A stretch of 64,000 bases of DNA. It comes from Thioclava marina. GTDB lineage: Bacteria > Pseudomonadota > Alphaproteobacteria > Rhodobacterales > Rhodobacteraceae. The position numbers and the translations under genes were made by a program. Location: assembly GCF_002020135.1 (NCBI RefSeq), contig NZ_MPZS01000001.1, positions 1,178,001-1,242,000 on the forward strand. Reading direction: 5' to 3'. A model generated the notes under the pieces. It was not told the origin of the DNA and did no database searches. It saw nothing but the letters and a program-made list of their open reading frames with translations. Below, in pieces: positions 1-9,585 of this stretch; the first letter of the stretch is position 1; the number at the start of each line of letters is the position of its first letter.

Positions 1-884
1 CTCAGCATCCGCAGCGCGGCGAAACGCGTTGCGGCAAAAGCCACGATCGCGGCGATCGGCGGAATGATCAATGGCCAGAGCCAGCTGAGCCCCGAAAAGC
101 CCAAGCCTGTCAGGAAGCCGCCCGCCGCCTCCGCCGAAGGCAGAAGCGCAATCGCCACCATCCCCAGCACCGTGCCCGCCACCGCGCCAATGAGCCCGCG
201 CGTCGTAAAACGGCGCACGAAGGCGCGCGCGATGAAGGCGTCTTTCGCGCCCACGAGCCGCAGCGTCGCGATCACCTGCCCGTTCGCCGCGAGTGCCGCC
301 TGCGCGGCCAGCGTGATCATCCCCGCCATCGCCCCGAAGATCAGCAGAAGCGACATCAGGCCAAGCATCCTGAGCCGCTCGGCCGCGGCCACCAGCGGGC
401 GGCGCCAGCGCGTGTGGTCGTCGAAGATCGCACCGGGCGCCTCGGCTTGGAGCCGCAGCCGCAGCCCCTCGGCATCGACGCCTTCAGCGGTTTCGGTCAC
501 CGCGATCAGCTTGGGCAGCGGCAGCGCATCGACCGGCAGGTCGGGGCCGAACCAGGGCTTTAGAAGCCCCTTCATTTCCGCGTCGTCCAGCACCCGTGAA
601 CTCTCTATCCCCGGGGTCGTCTTGAGCACCTCCTGCACGGCGGCGACCTGCGCCTCCATCTGCTCGGGCGGGGCCGAGATCCGGATCGTGGCCGAGCGCG
701 CAAGGCTGTCGGCCCAGCGATCGGCCAACCGCCCCGTCGCAAGCGATAACGCCAGTGCAAAGACCGCAAGGAAAGCCATCGCCGCCGCCGTGACCAGCGT
801 CAGACGCGCGGTAAAGCCGGTCGGCGGCACGACCCGGTCGGGCCCGGTCGTCTCGGCACTCAGGATCGCGAAGGTCGCGCGCAT
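1..884 (-). CDS. ftsX: Cell-division ABC transporter permease FtsX (C-terminal end outside window)
   Basis: FtsX is the inner-membrane partner of FtsE. In characterised bacteria the FtsEX complex couples cytoplasmic ATP hydrolysis to periplasmic cell-wall hydrolases at the division site. The ATG at 884-882 shares its A with the ftsE stop (TGATG), which fixes the start. The reading frame stays open to the window edge (294 complete codons), so little is missing from a family of about 300 residues. A first membrane segment lies near residues 27-50, followed by an extracytoplasmic stretch of about 110 residues with the FtsX-like sequence PPEQMEAQVAAVQEVLKTTPG. Translation is probably coupled to ftsE. 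The name rests on context and topology as much as on sequence. Confidence 0.88.
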   Translation of the reverse strand, partial: MRATFAILSAETTGPDRVVPPTGFTARLTLVTAAAMAFLAVFALALSLATGRLADRWADSLARSATIRISAPPEQMEAQVAAVQEVLKTTPGIESSRVLDDAEMKGLLKPWFGPDLPVDALPLPKLIAVTETAEGVDAEGLRLRLQAEAPGAIFDDHTRWRRPLVAAAERLRMLGLMSLLLIFGAMAGMITLAAQAALAANGQVIATLRLVGAKDAFIARAFVRRFTTRGLIGAVAGTVLGMVAIALLPSAEAAGGFLTGLGFSGLSWLWPLIIPPIAAIVAFAATRFAALRML

Positions 885-1555
885 CACAGATCCGCCCCCG
901 CCGCTTGCAGATGGCGGTTCGCGATGCGCAGCACACGCGCGGAGACCTGCGCCTTGGTCTGGCGGATCAGGTTCAGGTCATGGGTCGCGATCACCACCGT
1001 CTTGCCCATCCGGTTCAGCTCCACCAGCAGCGACAGCAGCCGCAACGACATCTCCCAGTCGAGATTGCCCGTCGGCTCGTCGGCGAGAATCACGTCAGGC
1101 GACATGATCACCGCCCGGGCCAGCGCCGCGCGTTGTCGCTCGCCGCCCGAAAGCTGCGGCGGGCGCGCATTCGCCTGATGCTTGAGCCCGACCCAGCTGA
1201 GCAATTCGCGCAGCTGATCCATGTCGGGCGCGCGGTTCGACACCGTCAGTGGTAGCGCCACGTTTTCCTCGACCGACAGGTGATCGAGGAACTGGCAATC
1301 CTGATGAACGACCCCGATACGCTGACGCAGGCCCGCGATCTCGTCACGGCTCATCGCGCGCACGTCCTTGCCAAAGAGCGACAGATGCCCCGCCGAGGGC
1401 AGCAATTCCGCATAGCACAGCTTGAGAAAAGTCGTCTTGCCTGCGCCCGAAGGGCCAGTCAGAAAATGGAACGACCCGGGTGCGAGATGCAGGTTCATGT
1501 CGCTCAAGAGCTCTGCCCCGCTATAACTCATAGCCACATTTTGCAGCTCGATCAC
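884..1555 (-). CDS. ftsE: Cell-division ATP-binding protein FtsE
   Basis: This is the ABC ATPase of the FtsEX division complex, 223 residues and full length. Visible motifs are Walker A GPSGAGKT (34-41), the Q-loop in VHQDCQF, the signature LSGGERQ (135-141), Walker B VILADE (155-160) and the switch histidine in ATHD (H192). The frame runs further upstream, but the conserved FtsE start (residues xIELQNV) corresponds to a GTG at 1555-1553 preceded by AAAGGGG, so I use that. The stop overlaps the ftsX start by one base. It is divergent from the zinc-ribbon gene, with 137 bp between them. Confidence 0.93.
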   Translation of the reverse strand: MIELQNVAMSYSGAELLSDMNLHLAPGSFHFLTGPSGAGKTTFLKLCYAELLPSAGHLSLFGKDVRAMSRDEIAGLRQRIGVVHQDCQFLDHLSVEENVALPLTVSNRAPDMDQLRELLSWVGLKHQANARPPQLSGGERQRAALARAVIMSPDVILADEPTGNLDWEMSLRLLSLLVELNRMGKTVVIATHDLNLIRQTKAQVSARVLRIANRHLQAAGADL

Positions 1556-1606
1556 TGCCAGCCCCTTTATTTGGTGCGTTTCAAGCGAGTTTTCCGCCCG
1601 TTTTTC

Positions 1607-1635
1607 TTGGACATTCGCCCAGCGCTTGCTACAAC
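1607..1635 (+). promoter_or_regulatory. Candidate sigma-70 promoter for the zinc-ribbon gene
   Basis: TTGGAC (1607-1612), a 17-base spacer and TACAAC (1630-1635) lie about 60 bp before the start codon at 1693 on the plus strand, in the gap divergent from ftsE. Spacing is ideal and both hexamers are close to consensus. No mapped start supports it. Confidence 0.45.
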
Positions 1636-1692
1636 ATAAGACAACTGTTGGCCAGAACAGCAAACGACCAACAAGGGCAGGGGTGGGACAGA

Positions 1693-2781
<1,089 letters not shown>

Positions 2782-2830
2782 GCGTGCCGCGGGCTGTCCC
2801 GGGGCGCGCCGACCTCGTGTCGGGCCGCGC

Positions 2831-2875
2831 ATAAGTTCCGCTTATCTGCCTCTCAAATGAATAAGCGCAGCTTAT
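2831..2875. promoter_or_regulatory. Pair of 15-bp dyads ATAAG-N5-CTTAT, 30 bp apart
   Basis: Two perfect inverted repeats, 2831-2845 (centre TTCCG) and 2861-2875 (centre CGCAG), lie with start-to-start spacing of exactly 30 bp between the convergent ends of the zinc-ribbon gene and the DUF4175 gene. The arms are AT-rich with no following T-run, so a classical terminator is not obvious. A paired protein-binding site or weak bidirectional termination are both possible. Confidence 0.5.
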
Positions 2876-2899
2876 CGCGCGCCTCCGCGAGACAGGCCC

Positions 2900-5671
2900 T
2901 CAGCCCGCATTCCCGAACTGGTCGAGCAGCCGCTTGAGATAATCGAGCTCTTCCTCGGGGCGCAGCCGGTCGGCGGAGCGGCGACGGATCTCGTCGAGCA
3001 GATCCTGCGCGCGGCGATAGACATCCTCGCCCTGCAACATGTCGCGATCGGTACCGACACGGCTGCCGTCGCCCTGCGAACGGCCCAGCGGATCGCGCGG
3101 CATCTCGCGTCCGCCCATCTGGCCTGGCTGGCCCGACTGCTGCTGGCCGGTGTCTCCGGGGGTGCCCTGCTGGCGCGCCTGATCCTGACGCATCGCCTGA
3201 CCGAGCGCGCGCATGCCTTCGCGCAGCGCCTCGATCGCATCGGCCTGCCGGTCGATCGCGCGGGAATTGTCGCCCTCGCGCAGGGCTTCCTCGGCCTGAT
3301 CCATCGCGCGGCCCGCCTCGTCGAAGCGCTTTTCGGCCTGCTGGCCCGCCTCGTTGCCGAAGCCCGGCAACAGACCGCGCTGACGGTCGAGCTCGCGGCG
3401 CAGCGCGCGCTGGCGATCGGCGAGGCTCTGGCCGTCCACACCGCCCTGCCCGCCTTCGAGACCGGGCTGGTCGCCTTGTCCCTGACCGTCACGCTGGGCC
3501 TGGCCATCCTGCCCCTCGCCCTGCCCTTGCTGGTCGCCCGGCTGCTGGCCCTGACCCTGCTGGCCCTGCCCCTGCTGCTGGCCTTCGCCCTGCGGCATGC
3601 CCTGACCTTGCTGCGGGCTCTGGCCCTGCTGACCTTGCTGGCCCTGCTGTTCGGCCTGACGCTGGCGTTCCTCGGGCGTCATGAACTGGTCCTGCAAATT
3701 GCGGAACGCATCGTCGGAGAGCTCCTGCTGCTTGCGCAGCGTGTCCTGCATGTCGCGCATCGCCTGACCGCCGGGCATGTCGCCCTGACCGCCCTGCCCC
3801 TGCTGGACCTTGAGGTTCTCCATCATCCGGGCGAGCTGATCCAAGAGCTCCTGCGCCTCGGCCATCCGGCCCTCCTCCATCAGCTTCTGGATCTGGTCCA
3901 TCATCTGCTGGATCTGGTCGCCGGTGATCTGCTGGCTGGGCTGGTTCTGCTGGCCGAATTCGGGGCCTTGATCCTGCTCCTGCGCACGCTCGGCGAGCAT
4001 GCGGATGTAGTTGTCGGTGGCCTCTTTCAGCTCCTGCATGAGCTTTTCGATCTCGTCTTGCGAGGCGCCGTTGCGGATCGCCTCCGAGAGCTTCTGTTGC
4101 GCCTGCTGCATCGCGGCCAGCGCATCGGCCAGACCGCCATCCTCGACCAGCTCGGCGATTTTCCACAGGGCTTCGGCTATCTCGTCGCGCGCCTCGGGGC
4201 TGAGGTCGGGGTCGTCGAGCCGGCCGATCACGAGGCGGATCATCATGTAGACCTCCTCGCGCTTGATGAAGCCCTCGTGCCGGTTCGAGATCGCCCGCAA
4301 AAGCTGATCCGAGACGGCGCGGTTGTCGCGCGACCAAAGGAGATCGCGGCGCACCTCGATCAGGGCAGCGGCGAGCGGGTCGAAGAAGCGCTTGCCGGGC
4401 AGGATGATCTCCTGAACGCCGGAGCTGCCGGTCTGGCCGCGGCCGTCCTCGACCTCGAGCGTCAGTTTCACCGGCAGGTTCGCCCAAGGATGCTTGGCCG
4501 CGTCTTCGACCAGCGTCTCGGTGAACTCGGCGCGCGAGCCCGAGATCGGCAGCGGCAGATCATAGATGAGATCGCCGCGCGGCTCGGGGTCGATCCTGAG
4601 CCCGTAGCGGCGGTCCACCTTGGCCAGATCGAGCGAGATCAGCGCCCGCCCCGAGGTCACGGCGTAATCGTCCTGCGCGGTGAACGGCAGGCTCAGCTTG
4701 CCATCGGCGCGGCGCTCGGGCGTGCCCGCGAGGCTGATCGAGGGCGCGGTGTCGGGGCGCACGGCGACGTGGAAGGTGCGCCCGGCCGGCCCCTTCATCG
4801 CGATCACCCCGTTGCGCACGGCCTCGAACTCACGGGTTTCGATCCCGGAGGTTTTCTGCGCAGCGCCCTGTTCGGGCAGGGCCGCGGGGTTCGAGACGCT
4901 CTCGGAAAAACCGATCGCGCCCGCAGAGCCATAAAGCCGGATCGAGAAGCGGGTGCCTTCGGGCACGATCAGCTCGTCGCCCTCGACCTTGTTGAGATAG
5001 AGCCCCGGCTTGCCGGTGTAGCGCGGCGGCGAGGCCCAGCCCTCCCAGCTCGGCCCCATCGCGGCCTCGGCCGACCCGCTCGTTCCGGGCAGCCCCTCGG
5101 TCGGGTTCAAAAGCCGCTGCGGCACGCCGAAGACAATCGCGATCACCAGAGCGGTGAGCGCGGTGATGCGCAGTGCATAGGGGTCGCGGCGGGCGAGATC
5201 GGGATCGGGGCGCGGCGCGCGGGCGGCCTGAGCCGCTTTCGCCATGCGCCGCAGATGCGCGGCCCAGAGCGCGCGGGCGGCGGGGTCATCCTGCCCGAGC
5301 GCCATCTCGTCGGTGAGCGCGGAGAGCGGCCGCCCCGGAAGCGTCGCATCGAGGCGCGCGATTGCCTCGGCGCGGCTGGGCCAGCGCAATTTCCACAAGC
5401 CCCAGCCCAGCGCGATCAGCACCGCCACGAGCGATGCCAGCCAGAACCAGCGCGATTGCGCGCCCAGATAGGCGGGCAGCGCGAAGGCGATGGCGGTGGC
5501 GACAAGGGCCAGCAGCGACAGGAGGGGCCAGAAGGCACGAAGCGTGCGTTCAAGCATCAAGCCCGCATGGGTCAGGGCGATCGGACGCGCGAAGGGTACG
5601 AGCATCAGCTCCCCATCCACGACCGTCGCCCCGTCGCGCGGCTTGCGTCTAAACCAGTTCCTGACCGGCAT
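2900..5671 (-). CDS. TIGR02302/DUF4175 family membrane protein
   Basis: This 923-residue alphaproteobacterial protein has unknown biochemical role. The N-terminus has two adjacent membrane segments (about 47-69 and 76-92) and a third near 168-186, then a large probable periplasmic region. Residues roughly 530-660 are helical and Gln/Glu-rich. They lead into a strongly Gln/Gly-rich low-complexity stretch (about 665-760), and the C-terminus is helical again. The start at 5671 follows GGGAG closely. It lies 38 bp after lysA on the same strand, so it is probably the last gene of the argH-lysA operon. The low-complexity tract generates long false open frames on the opposite strand. Confidence 0.82.
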   Translation of the reverse strand: MPVRNWFRRKPRDGATVVDGELMLVPFARPIALTHAGLMLERTLRAFWPLLSLLALVATAIAFALPAYLGAQSRWFWLASLVAVLIALGWGLWKLRWPSRAEAIARLDATLPGRPLSALTDEMALGQDDPAARALWAAHLRRMAKAAQAARAPRPDPDLARRDPYALRITALTALVIAIVFGVPQRLLNPTEGLPGTSGSAEAAMGPSWEGWASPPRYTGKPGLYLNKVEGDELIVPEGTRFSIRLYGSAGAIGFSESVSNPAALPEQGAAQKTSGIETREFEAVRNGVIAMKGPAGRTFHVAVRPDTAPSISLAGTPERRADGKLSLPFTAQDDYAVTSGRALISLDLAKVDRRYGLRIDPEPRGDLIYDLPLPISGSRAEFTETLVEDAAKHPWANLPVKLTLEVEDGRGQTGSSGVQEIILPGKRFFDPLAAALIEVRRDLLWSRDNRAVSDQLLRAISNRHEGFIKREEVYMMIRLVIGRLDDPDLSPEARDEIAEALWKIAELVEDGGLADALAAMQQAQQKLSEAIRNGASQDEIEKLMQELKEATDNYIRMLAERAQEQDQGPEFGQQNQPSQQITGDQIQQMMDQIQKLMEEGRMAEAQELLDQLARMMENLKVQQGQGGQGDMPGGQAMRDMQDTLRKQQELSDDAFRNLQDQFMTPEERQRQAEQQGQQGQQGQSPQQGQGMPQGEGQQQGQGQQGQGQQPGDQQGQGEGQDGQAQRDGQGQGDQPGLEGGQGGVDGQSLADRQRALRRELDRQRGLLPGFGNEAGQQAEKRFDEAGRAMDQAEEALREGDNSRAIDRQADAIEALREGMRALGQAMRQDQARQQGTPGDTGQQQSGQPGQMGGREMPRDPLGRSQGDGSRVGTDRDMLQGEDVYRRAQDLLDEIRRRSADRLRPEEELDYLKRLLDQFGNAG

Positions 5672-5709
5672 GTCTCCCTATCCGTCGGCCCCGATTCCCT
5701 GACTACGGA

Positions 5710-6975
5710 TCAGAGCCACTCCGGGATCGTATCGCGGGAGAGCATTTCCTCAAAGCTCGGTCTTGCGCGGATGAGAGCAAATTCGCCGCCCTTGACCAGC
5801 ACCTCCGGGATCAGGGGGCGGGAATTGTATTCCGAGGACATCACCGCGCCATAGGCACCGGCCGAGCGGAACGCCACCAGATCGCCCGGACCAAGCGGGG
5901 TCAGATCGCGCGCCTTGGCGAAGGTGTCGCCGGTCTCGCAGACCGGACCCACGATGTCGTAGGGGGCGGATTCCGTGCCCGCTGCGGGCTCGACCACCGG
6001 GATGATGTCGTGATGCGCGCCATACATCGAGGGCCGCACGAGGTCGTTCATCGCCGCGTCGAGAATGAGGAAATCGCGCCCCTCGCCTTCCTTCAGCCAG
6101 ATTACCGAGGAAACGAGAAGCCCGGCATTGCCCGAGATCAGGCGGCCTGGTTCGATCTCGATCTCGCAGCCCAGATCGCCCACGGTGCGCTGGATCACCT
6201 GCCCGTATTCGATGGGCAAGGGCGGTGCGGAATTCGAGCGCTCATAGGGAATGCCAAGCCCGCCGCCAAGGTCGAGACGGCGGATGTCGTGGCCGTCTTC
6301 GCGCAGGGCCAGCGTGAGATCGCGGACCTTGAGGAAGGCGGCCTCGAAAGGTTCGAGATCGGTCAGCTGCGAGCCGATATGCACATCGATGCCCACGACC
6401 TCGATGCCCGGAAGCTTCGCAGCCTCGGCATAGACGGCGCGGGATTTGGCGATCGGGATGCCGAACTTGTTCTCGGATTTCCCGGTCGCGATCTTCTCAT
6501 GGGTCTTGGCGTCGACATCGGGGTTCACGCGCAGCGCGATCGGGGCAGTGACACCCATCTTGCTGGCGATTTCCGAAATCGCCAGCAGCTCGGGCTCGGA
6601 TTCCACGTTGAACTGGCGGATGCCGTTTTCGAGAACGTAAGCGATTTCCTCGCGGGTCTTGCCGACGCCCGAGAACACCACCCGCTCGCCCGGAACGCCT
6701 GCCGCCCGCGCCCGGCGATATTCACCGCCCGAGACCACATCCATCCCCGCGCCAAGATCACCCAGCACCTTGAGAACGGCGAGGTTCGAGTTCGACTTGA
6801 TCGCGAAACAGATCAGGTGATCAGTCCAGCCCAGAGCCTCTTCGAACAGCTTGAAATGGCGCTCCAGCGTGGCGGTCGAATAGACGTAGAAGGGCGTGCC
6901 GACAGCCGCCGCGATCTCGGGGATCGGCACGTCCTCGGCATGGAGGATACCGTCGCGATAGAGGAAATGATCCAT
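5710..6975 (-). CDS. lysA: Diaminopimelate decarboxylase
   Basis: This PLP enzyme converts meso-diaminopimelate to L-lysine and CO2, the last step of lysine synthesis; its substrate is also a peptidoglycan precursor. The 421-residue length is typical. The PLP lysine is K60 in CFAIKSN. The glycine-rich phosphate-binding region GGGLGIPY and the active-site cysteine motif CETGD are present. The ATG at 6975 lacks a strong ribosome-binding site. The gene sits 39 bp after lptM and upstream of the DUF4175 gene, in an operon beginning at argH. Confidence 0.96.
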   Translation of the reverse strand: MDHFLYRDGILHAEDVPIPEIAAAVGTPFYVYSTATLERHFKLFEEALGWTDHLICFAIKSNSNLAVLKVLGDLGAGMDVVSGGEYRRARAAGVPGERVVFSGVGKTREEIAYVLENGIRQFNVESEPELLAISEIASKMGVTAPIALRVNPDVDAKTHEKIATGKSENKFGIPIAKSRAVYAEAAKLPGIEVVGIDVHIGSQLTDLEPFEAAFLKVRDLTLALREDGHDIRRLDLGGGLGIPYERSNSAPPLPIEYGQVIQRTVGDLGCEIEIEPGRLISGNAGLLVSSVIWLKEGEGRDFLILDAAMNDLVRPSMYGAHHDIIPVVEPAAGTESAPYDIVGPVCETGDTFAKARDLTPLGPGDLVAFRSAGAYGAVMSSEYNSRPLIPEVLVKGGEFALIRARPSFEEMLSRDTIPEWL

Positions 6976-6990
6976 GGGAGGTCTCGATTG

Positions 6991-7028
6991 CTGGGCCGGG
7001 GTTACTGGGCCGGGTTACTGGGCCGGGG
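6991..7028. repeat. Three imperfect tandem copies of a 13-14 bp unit across the lptM stop
   Basis: CTGGGCCGGGG-TTA, CTGGGCCGGG-TTA and CTGGGCCGGGG follow one another. On the minus strand each TTA reads TAA. The TAA at 7017-7015 ends lptM, so the duplication has copied the C-terminal codons and stop into the gap before lysA. Confidence 0.8.
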
Positions 7029-7140
7029 CCGTCTGGGATTGCGCGCTGTCCGCTTGCGACGGCGGGACGGGCTCGCCGTCCACCCCGCAGGCTGCGAGTG
7101 CGAAAAGGGCGAGAAGCGCGAGCGTGGCGGGCTTGGTCAT
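7015..7140 (-). CDS. lptM: LptM-like small lipoprotein
   Basis: A 41-residue lipoprotein with a lipobox ending LAAC (C18) followed by GVDGEPVPP, resembling the CGLKGPLYFPP motif of E. coli LptM (YifL). LptM assists maturation of the LptD/E lipopolysaccharide translocon in the outer membrane. Position just before lysA also matches this family in many proteobacteria. The ATG at 7140 overlaps the stop of the preceding lipoprotein gene (ATGA), implying coupled translation. The rest of the mature peptide is short and polar. Confidence 0.75.
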   Translation of the reverse strand: MTKPATLALLALFALAACGVDGEPVPPSQADSAQSQTAPAQ

Positions 7141-7295
7141 GGCGTCACCGACAGTGTCATGATGCCGACCCGCGCGGTCGCGGCGGGGGTGACATGCACC
7201 CCGTCGCGATTCAGGCCAATATCGGTATGCAATGTCGGATCTGCGGCGCAGGCGCCGAGCAGGCCGAAAAACGCGAACGGTGCCACGAGTCTCAT
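7137..7295 (-). CDS. Small lipoprotein, function unknown
   Basis: A 52-residue protein with a signal peptide and a lipobox ending LGAC (C16), then about 36 mature residues. Both ends overlap neighbours by four bases (ATGA): its ATG with the argH stop at 7294-7292 and its stop with the lptM start. This double coupling is strong evidence that the frame is translated. I do not recognise the mature sequence. The C-terminal half looks beta-rich, with alternating Val/Thr. Confidence 0.72.
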   Translation of the reverse strand: MRLVAPFAFFGLLGACAADPTLHTDIGLNRDGVHVTPAATARVGIMTLSVTP

Positions 7296-8698
7296 CCAAG
7301 GTGGTCCTTCCAGCGAGCGATCTGGGCGCGCACCTGATCGGGCGCCGTTCCGCCGTAAGATTGCCGCGAGGCGACCGAGTTGTGAACCCCGAGCACGTCG
7401 AAGACGCTCTCGGTGATGGCGGCGTTGACCGATTGCATCTCGGCCAGGCTCAGATCGGGCAGATCGCAGCCCTTCTCTTCGGCCATGGCCACCAGCGAGC
7501 CGGTCACGTGATGCGCGTCGCGGAAAGGCAGCCCCGCCTCGCGCACCAGCCAGTCGGCCAGATCGGTCGCGGTCGAGAACCCGCCCGAGGCCGCGGCCTC
7601 CAGCTTGTCGGCATTGACCACCATGTCCGAGATCATCCCCGCCATCGCGCCAAGCGCCAGCATCAGGTTGTCGGCCGCGTCGAAGACCTGTTCCTTGTCT
7701 TCCTGCATGTCCTTGGAATAGGCGAGCGGCAGGCCCTTCATCACCGTGAACAGCGCGACCGAGGCCCCGAGGATGCGGCCGATCTTGGCGCGGATCAGCT
7801 CGGCCGCGTCGGGGTTGCGCTTTTGCGGCATGATCGAAGAGCCCGTCGACCACTTGTCCGACATCGCGACGAAGCGGAATTGGGCCGAGGACCAGATCAC
7901 AAGTTCCTCGGCGAGGCGCGACAGATGCACCGCACAGATCGAGGCGGCCGAGAGGAACTCCAGCGCGAAATCGCGATCCGAGACCGCGTCGAGCGAATTA
8001 GCCATCGGGCGATCGAAGCCAAGCGCGGCGGCCGTCGCATGACGGTCGATCGGGAAGCCGGTGCCGGCGAGCGCCGCGGCCCCGAGCGGGCATTCGTTCA
8101 TCCGCTTGCGCGCGTCTTCAAAGCGGGATTTGTCGCGCGCGAACATCTCGACATAGGCCATCATGTGATGGCCGAAGGTCACGGGCTGCGCGGTTTGCAG
8201 ATGGGTGAAGCCGGGCATGACCCAATCGGCGCCCTCCTCGGCCCGGCGCAACGCCGCGCGGATCAGCGCGTCGAGCCCCGAGATCGCGGCGTCGCATTGC
8301 TCGCGCACCCAGAGACGGAAATCGGTCGCGACCTGATCGTTGCGCGAGCGCGCAGTGTGCAGACGGCCCGCCGGTTCGCCCACGATCTCCTTCAGCCGCG
8401 CCTCGACATTCATGTGGATGTCTTCGAGCGCGGTCGAGAAGGGAAAATCGCCCGCCTCGATTTCTGACAAAACCGTGATCAAGCCTTCCCCGATCGCCTC
8501 GGCATCCTTATCAGTAATGATGCCTTGCGCGGCGAGCATCGCTGCGTGGGCCCGGCTGCCGCGGATATCTTGCGCGTAGAGCCGCTGGTCGAACCCGATC
8601 GAGGCGTTGATCGCCTCCATGATCGCGTCGGGACCTGCGGCGAAACGCCCGCCCCACATCGCGTTGGAGGCCTTGTTCTCAGCGGTGTCGTCGGTCAT
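7292..8698 (-). CDS. argH: Argininosuccinate lyase
   Basis: ArgH cleaves argininosuccinate to arginine and fumarate, the final step of arginine synthesis. The fumarase-superfamily signature [12 protein letters not shown] is intact. HTARSRNDQ and the THLQTAQP segment, characteristic of the lyase active site, are also present. I start at the ATG at 8698 (MTDDTAEN, 468 residues) because the longer open frame would run into the divergent tlpA-like gene. It is the first gene of the minus-strand operon with two lipoproteins, lysA and the DUF4175 gene. Confidence 0.96.
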   Translation of the reverse strand: MTDDTAENKASNAMWGGRFAAGPDAIMEAINASIGFDQRLYAQDIRGSRAHAAMLAAQGIITDKDAEAIGEGLITVLSEIEAGDFPFSTALEDIHMNVEARLKEIVGEPAGRLHTARSRNDQVATDFRLWVREQCDAAISGLDALIRAALRRAEEGADWVMPGFTHLQTAQPVTFGHHMMAYVEMFARDKSRFEDARKRMNECPLGAAALAGTGFPIDRHATAAALGFDRPMANSLDAVSDRDFALEFLSAASICAVHLSRLAEELVIWSSAQFRFVAMSDKWSTGSSIMPQKRNPDAAELIRAKIGRILGASVALFTVMKGLPLAYSKDMQEDKEQVFDAADNLMLALGAMAGMISDMVVNADKLEAAASGGFSTATDLADWLVREAGLPFRDAHHVTGSLVAMAEEKGCDLPDLSLAEMQSVNAAITESVFDVLGVHNSVASRQSYGGTAPDQVRAQIARWKDHLG

Positions 8699-8724
8699 GG
8701 TTTGGGCCCTTTTACGGAGGCGAT

Positions 8725-9273
8725 ATGTTACGTTTTCTCGTCCTTTATACGGCGCTGGCGCTGGGTGCAAATGTTGCGCAGGCCGCAGATCTCGATGCGG
8801 TGAAGGATGGGCAGATGGAGTCGCTCGTCACATATTCGAAGCCGCTGCCGCTTCCGCCCTTCTCCTTCACCGACGAGACGGGCGCCGAACACTCGATGAA
8901 GGAGTTCGAAGGCAAGGTCGTGCTGATCAACTTCTGGGCCACCTGGTGTCCGCCGTGTCGCGAGGAAATGCCTTCGCTGAACGCGCTGCAAAAAGAGTTC
9001 GGGCCCGACGATTTCGCGGTGTTGACGATCGCGACGGGGGGCTCCAACTCGCCCGAGAAAGTCGCCTCCTTCTTTGACAAGGAAGGTATCGACGTCCTGC
9101 CGCGCTTTCATGACGACGCGAATTTCGCCGCGCGCGCGATGGGCGTGCTGGGCCTGCCGGTCTCGGTGCTGATCGACCATAATGGCCATGAGGTCGGGCG
9201 GATGATCGGCGGGGCGGAGTGGGATTCGCCCGAGGCCAAGAAAGTCATTCAGGCACTGATCGACGACAAGTAA
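8725..9273 (+). CDS. TlpA-family thiol:disulfide oxidoreductase, exported
   Basis: A 182-residue thioredoxin-fold protein with signal peptide (about 1-20, cleavage after AQA). The redox motif is WCPPC (74-78) and the cis-proline region is LGLPVSVLI. TlpA-like proteins act in the periplasm, reducing disulfides of cytochrome c or copper-site assembly factors; the exact partner cannot be read here. It is divergent from argH, with only 26 bp between start codons, so the two promoters must overlap the opposing genes. Confidence 0.88.
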   Translation: MLRFLVLYTALALGANVAQAADLDAVKDGQMESLVTYSKPLPLPPFSFTDETGAEHSMKEFEGKVVLINFWATWCPPCREEMPSLNALQKEFGPDDFAVLTIATGGSNSPEKVASFFDKEGIDVLPRFHDDANFAARAMGVLGLPVSVLIDHNGHEVGRMIGGAEWDSPEAKKVIQALIDDK

Positions 9274-9585
9274 GCGTATCGGCCCGAAGAGCGGGGTCGC
9301 GGCACGAGCCGGCGATCCGAGGCCGCGAACGCCAGAGGCGCTCGCGGCAAACGGATGCGGGAAATCCGTGTGACCGAGATCTCCCGGGCGGCATTTCCAC
9401 GGCGGCAGGAGCGCATCTGGCGAACCATTTGGGGCCCGCGCCATCGTCGGCCCGCGTCGCTCGGCCTCTCGCCGCTGGCCCCGCGAGCCCGCGAAAGATA
9501 AAGGCGGCATCGGGCGTCATTCAGGCGGCCTGGGCGAACTGCGGGCCCCGCCGCACCGCCACCGTCCCGACCCTGCGTCGCGACG
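9274..9585. other. Intergenic stretch without a convincing gene
   Basis: This 312-bp gap lies between the convergent tlpA-like and PAS genes. It has several open frames on both strands, but all give arginine-rich low-quality peptides without ribosome-binding sites, as expected at this GC content. I see no T-tailed terminator hairpin, repeat or recognisable RNA. Confidence 0.5.

Noticed and set aside
3440-3660. Repetitive CTGGCC/CTGCTGG units resembling a repeat array
   Set aside because: They are low-complexity Gln/Gly codons inside the DUF4175 gene, without regular spacers; not CRISPR or a VNTR.
3476-5854. A 792-codon plus-strand frame over the DUF4175 gene, rich in Leu
   Set aside because: It arises from the antisense of a Gln/Gly-rich tract (CAG read as CTG); not a membrane protein.
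9245-9520. Arg-rich 91-codon frame between the TlpA-like and PAS genes
   Set aside because: No ribosome-binding site, no signal or domain, and overlapping frames on both strands of equal quality.
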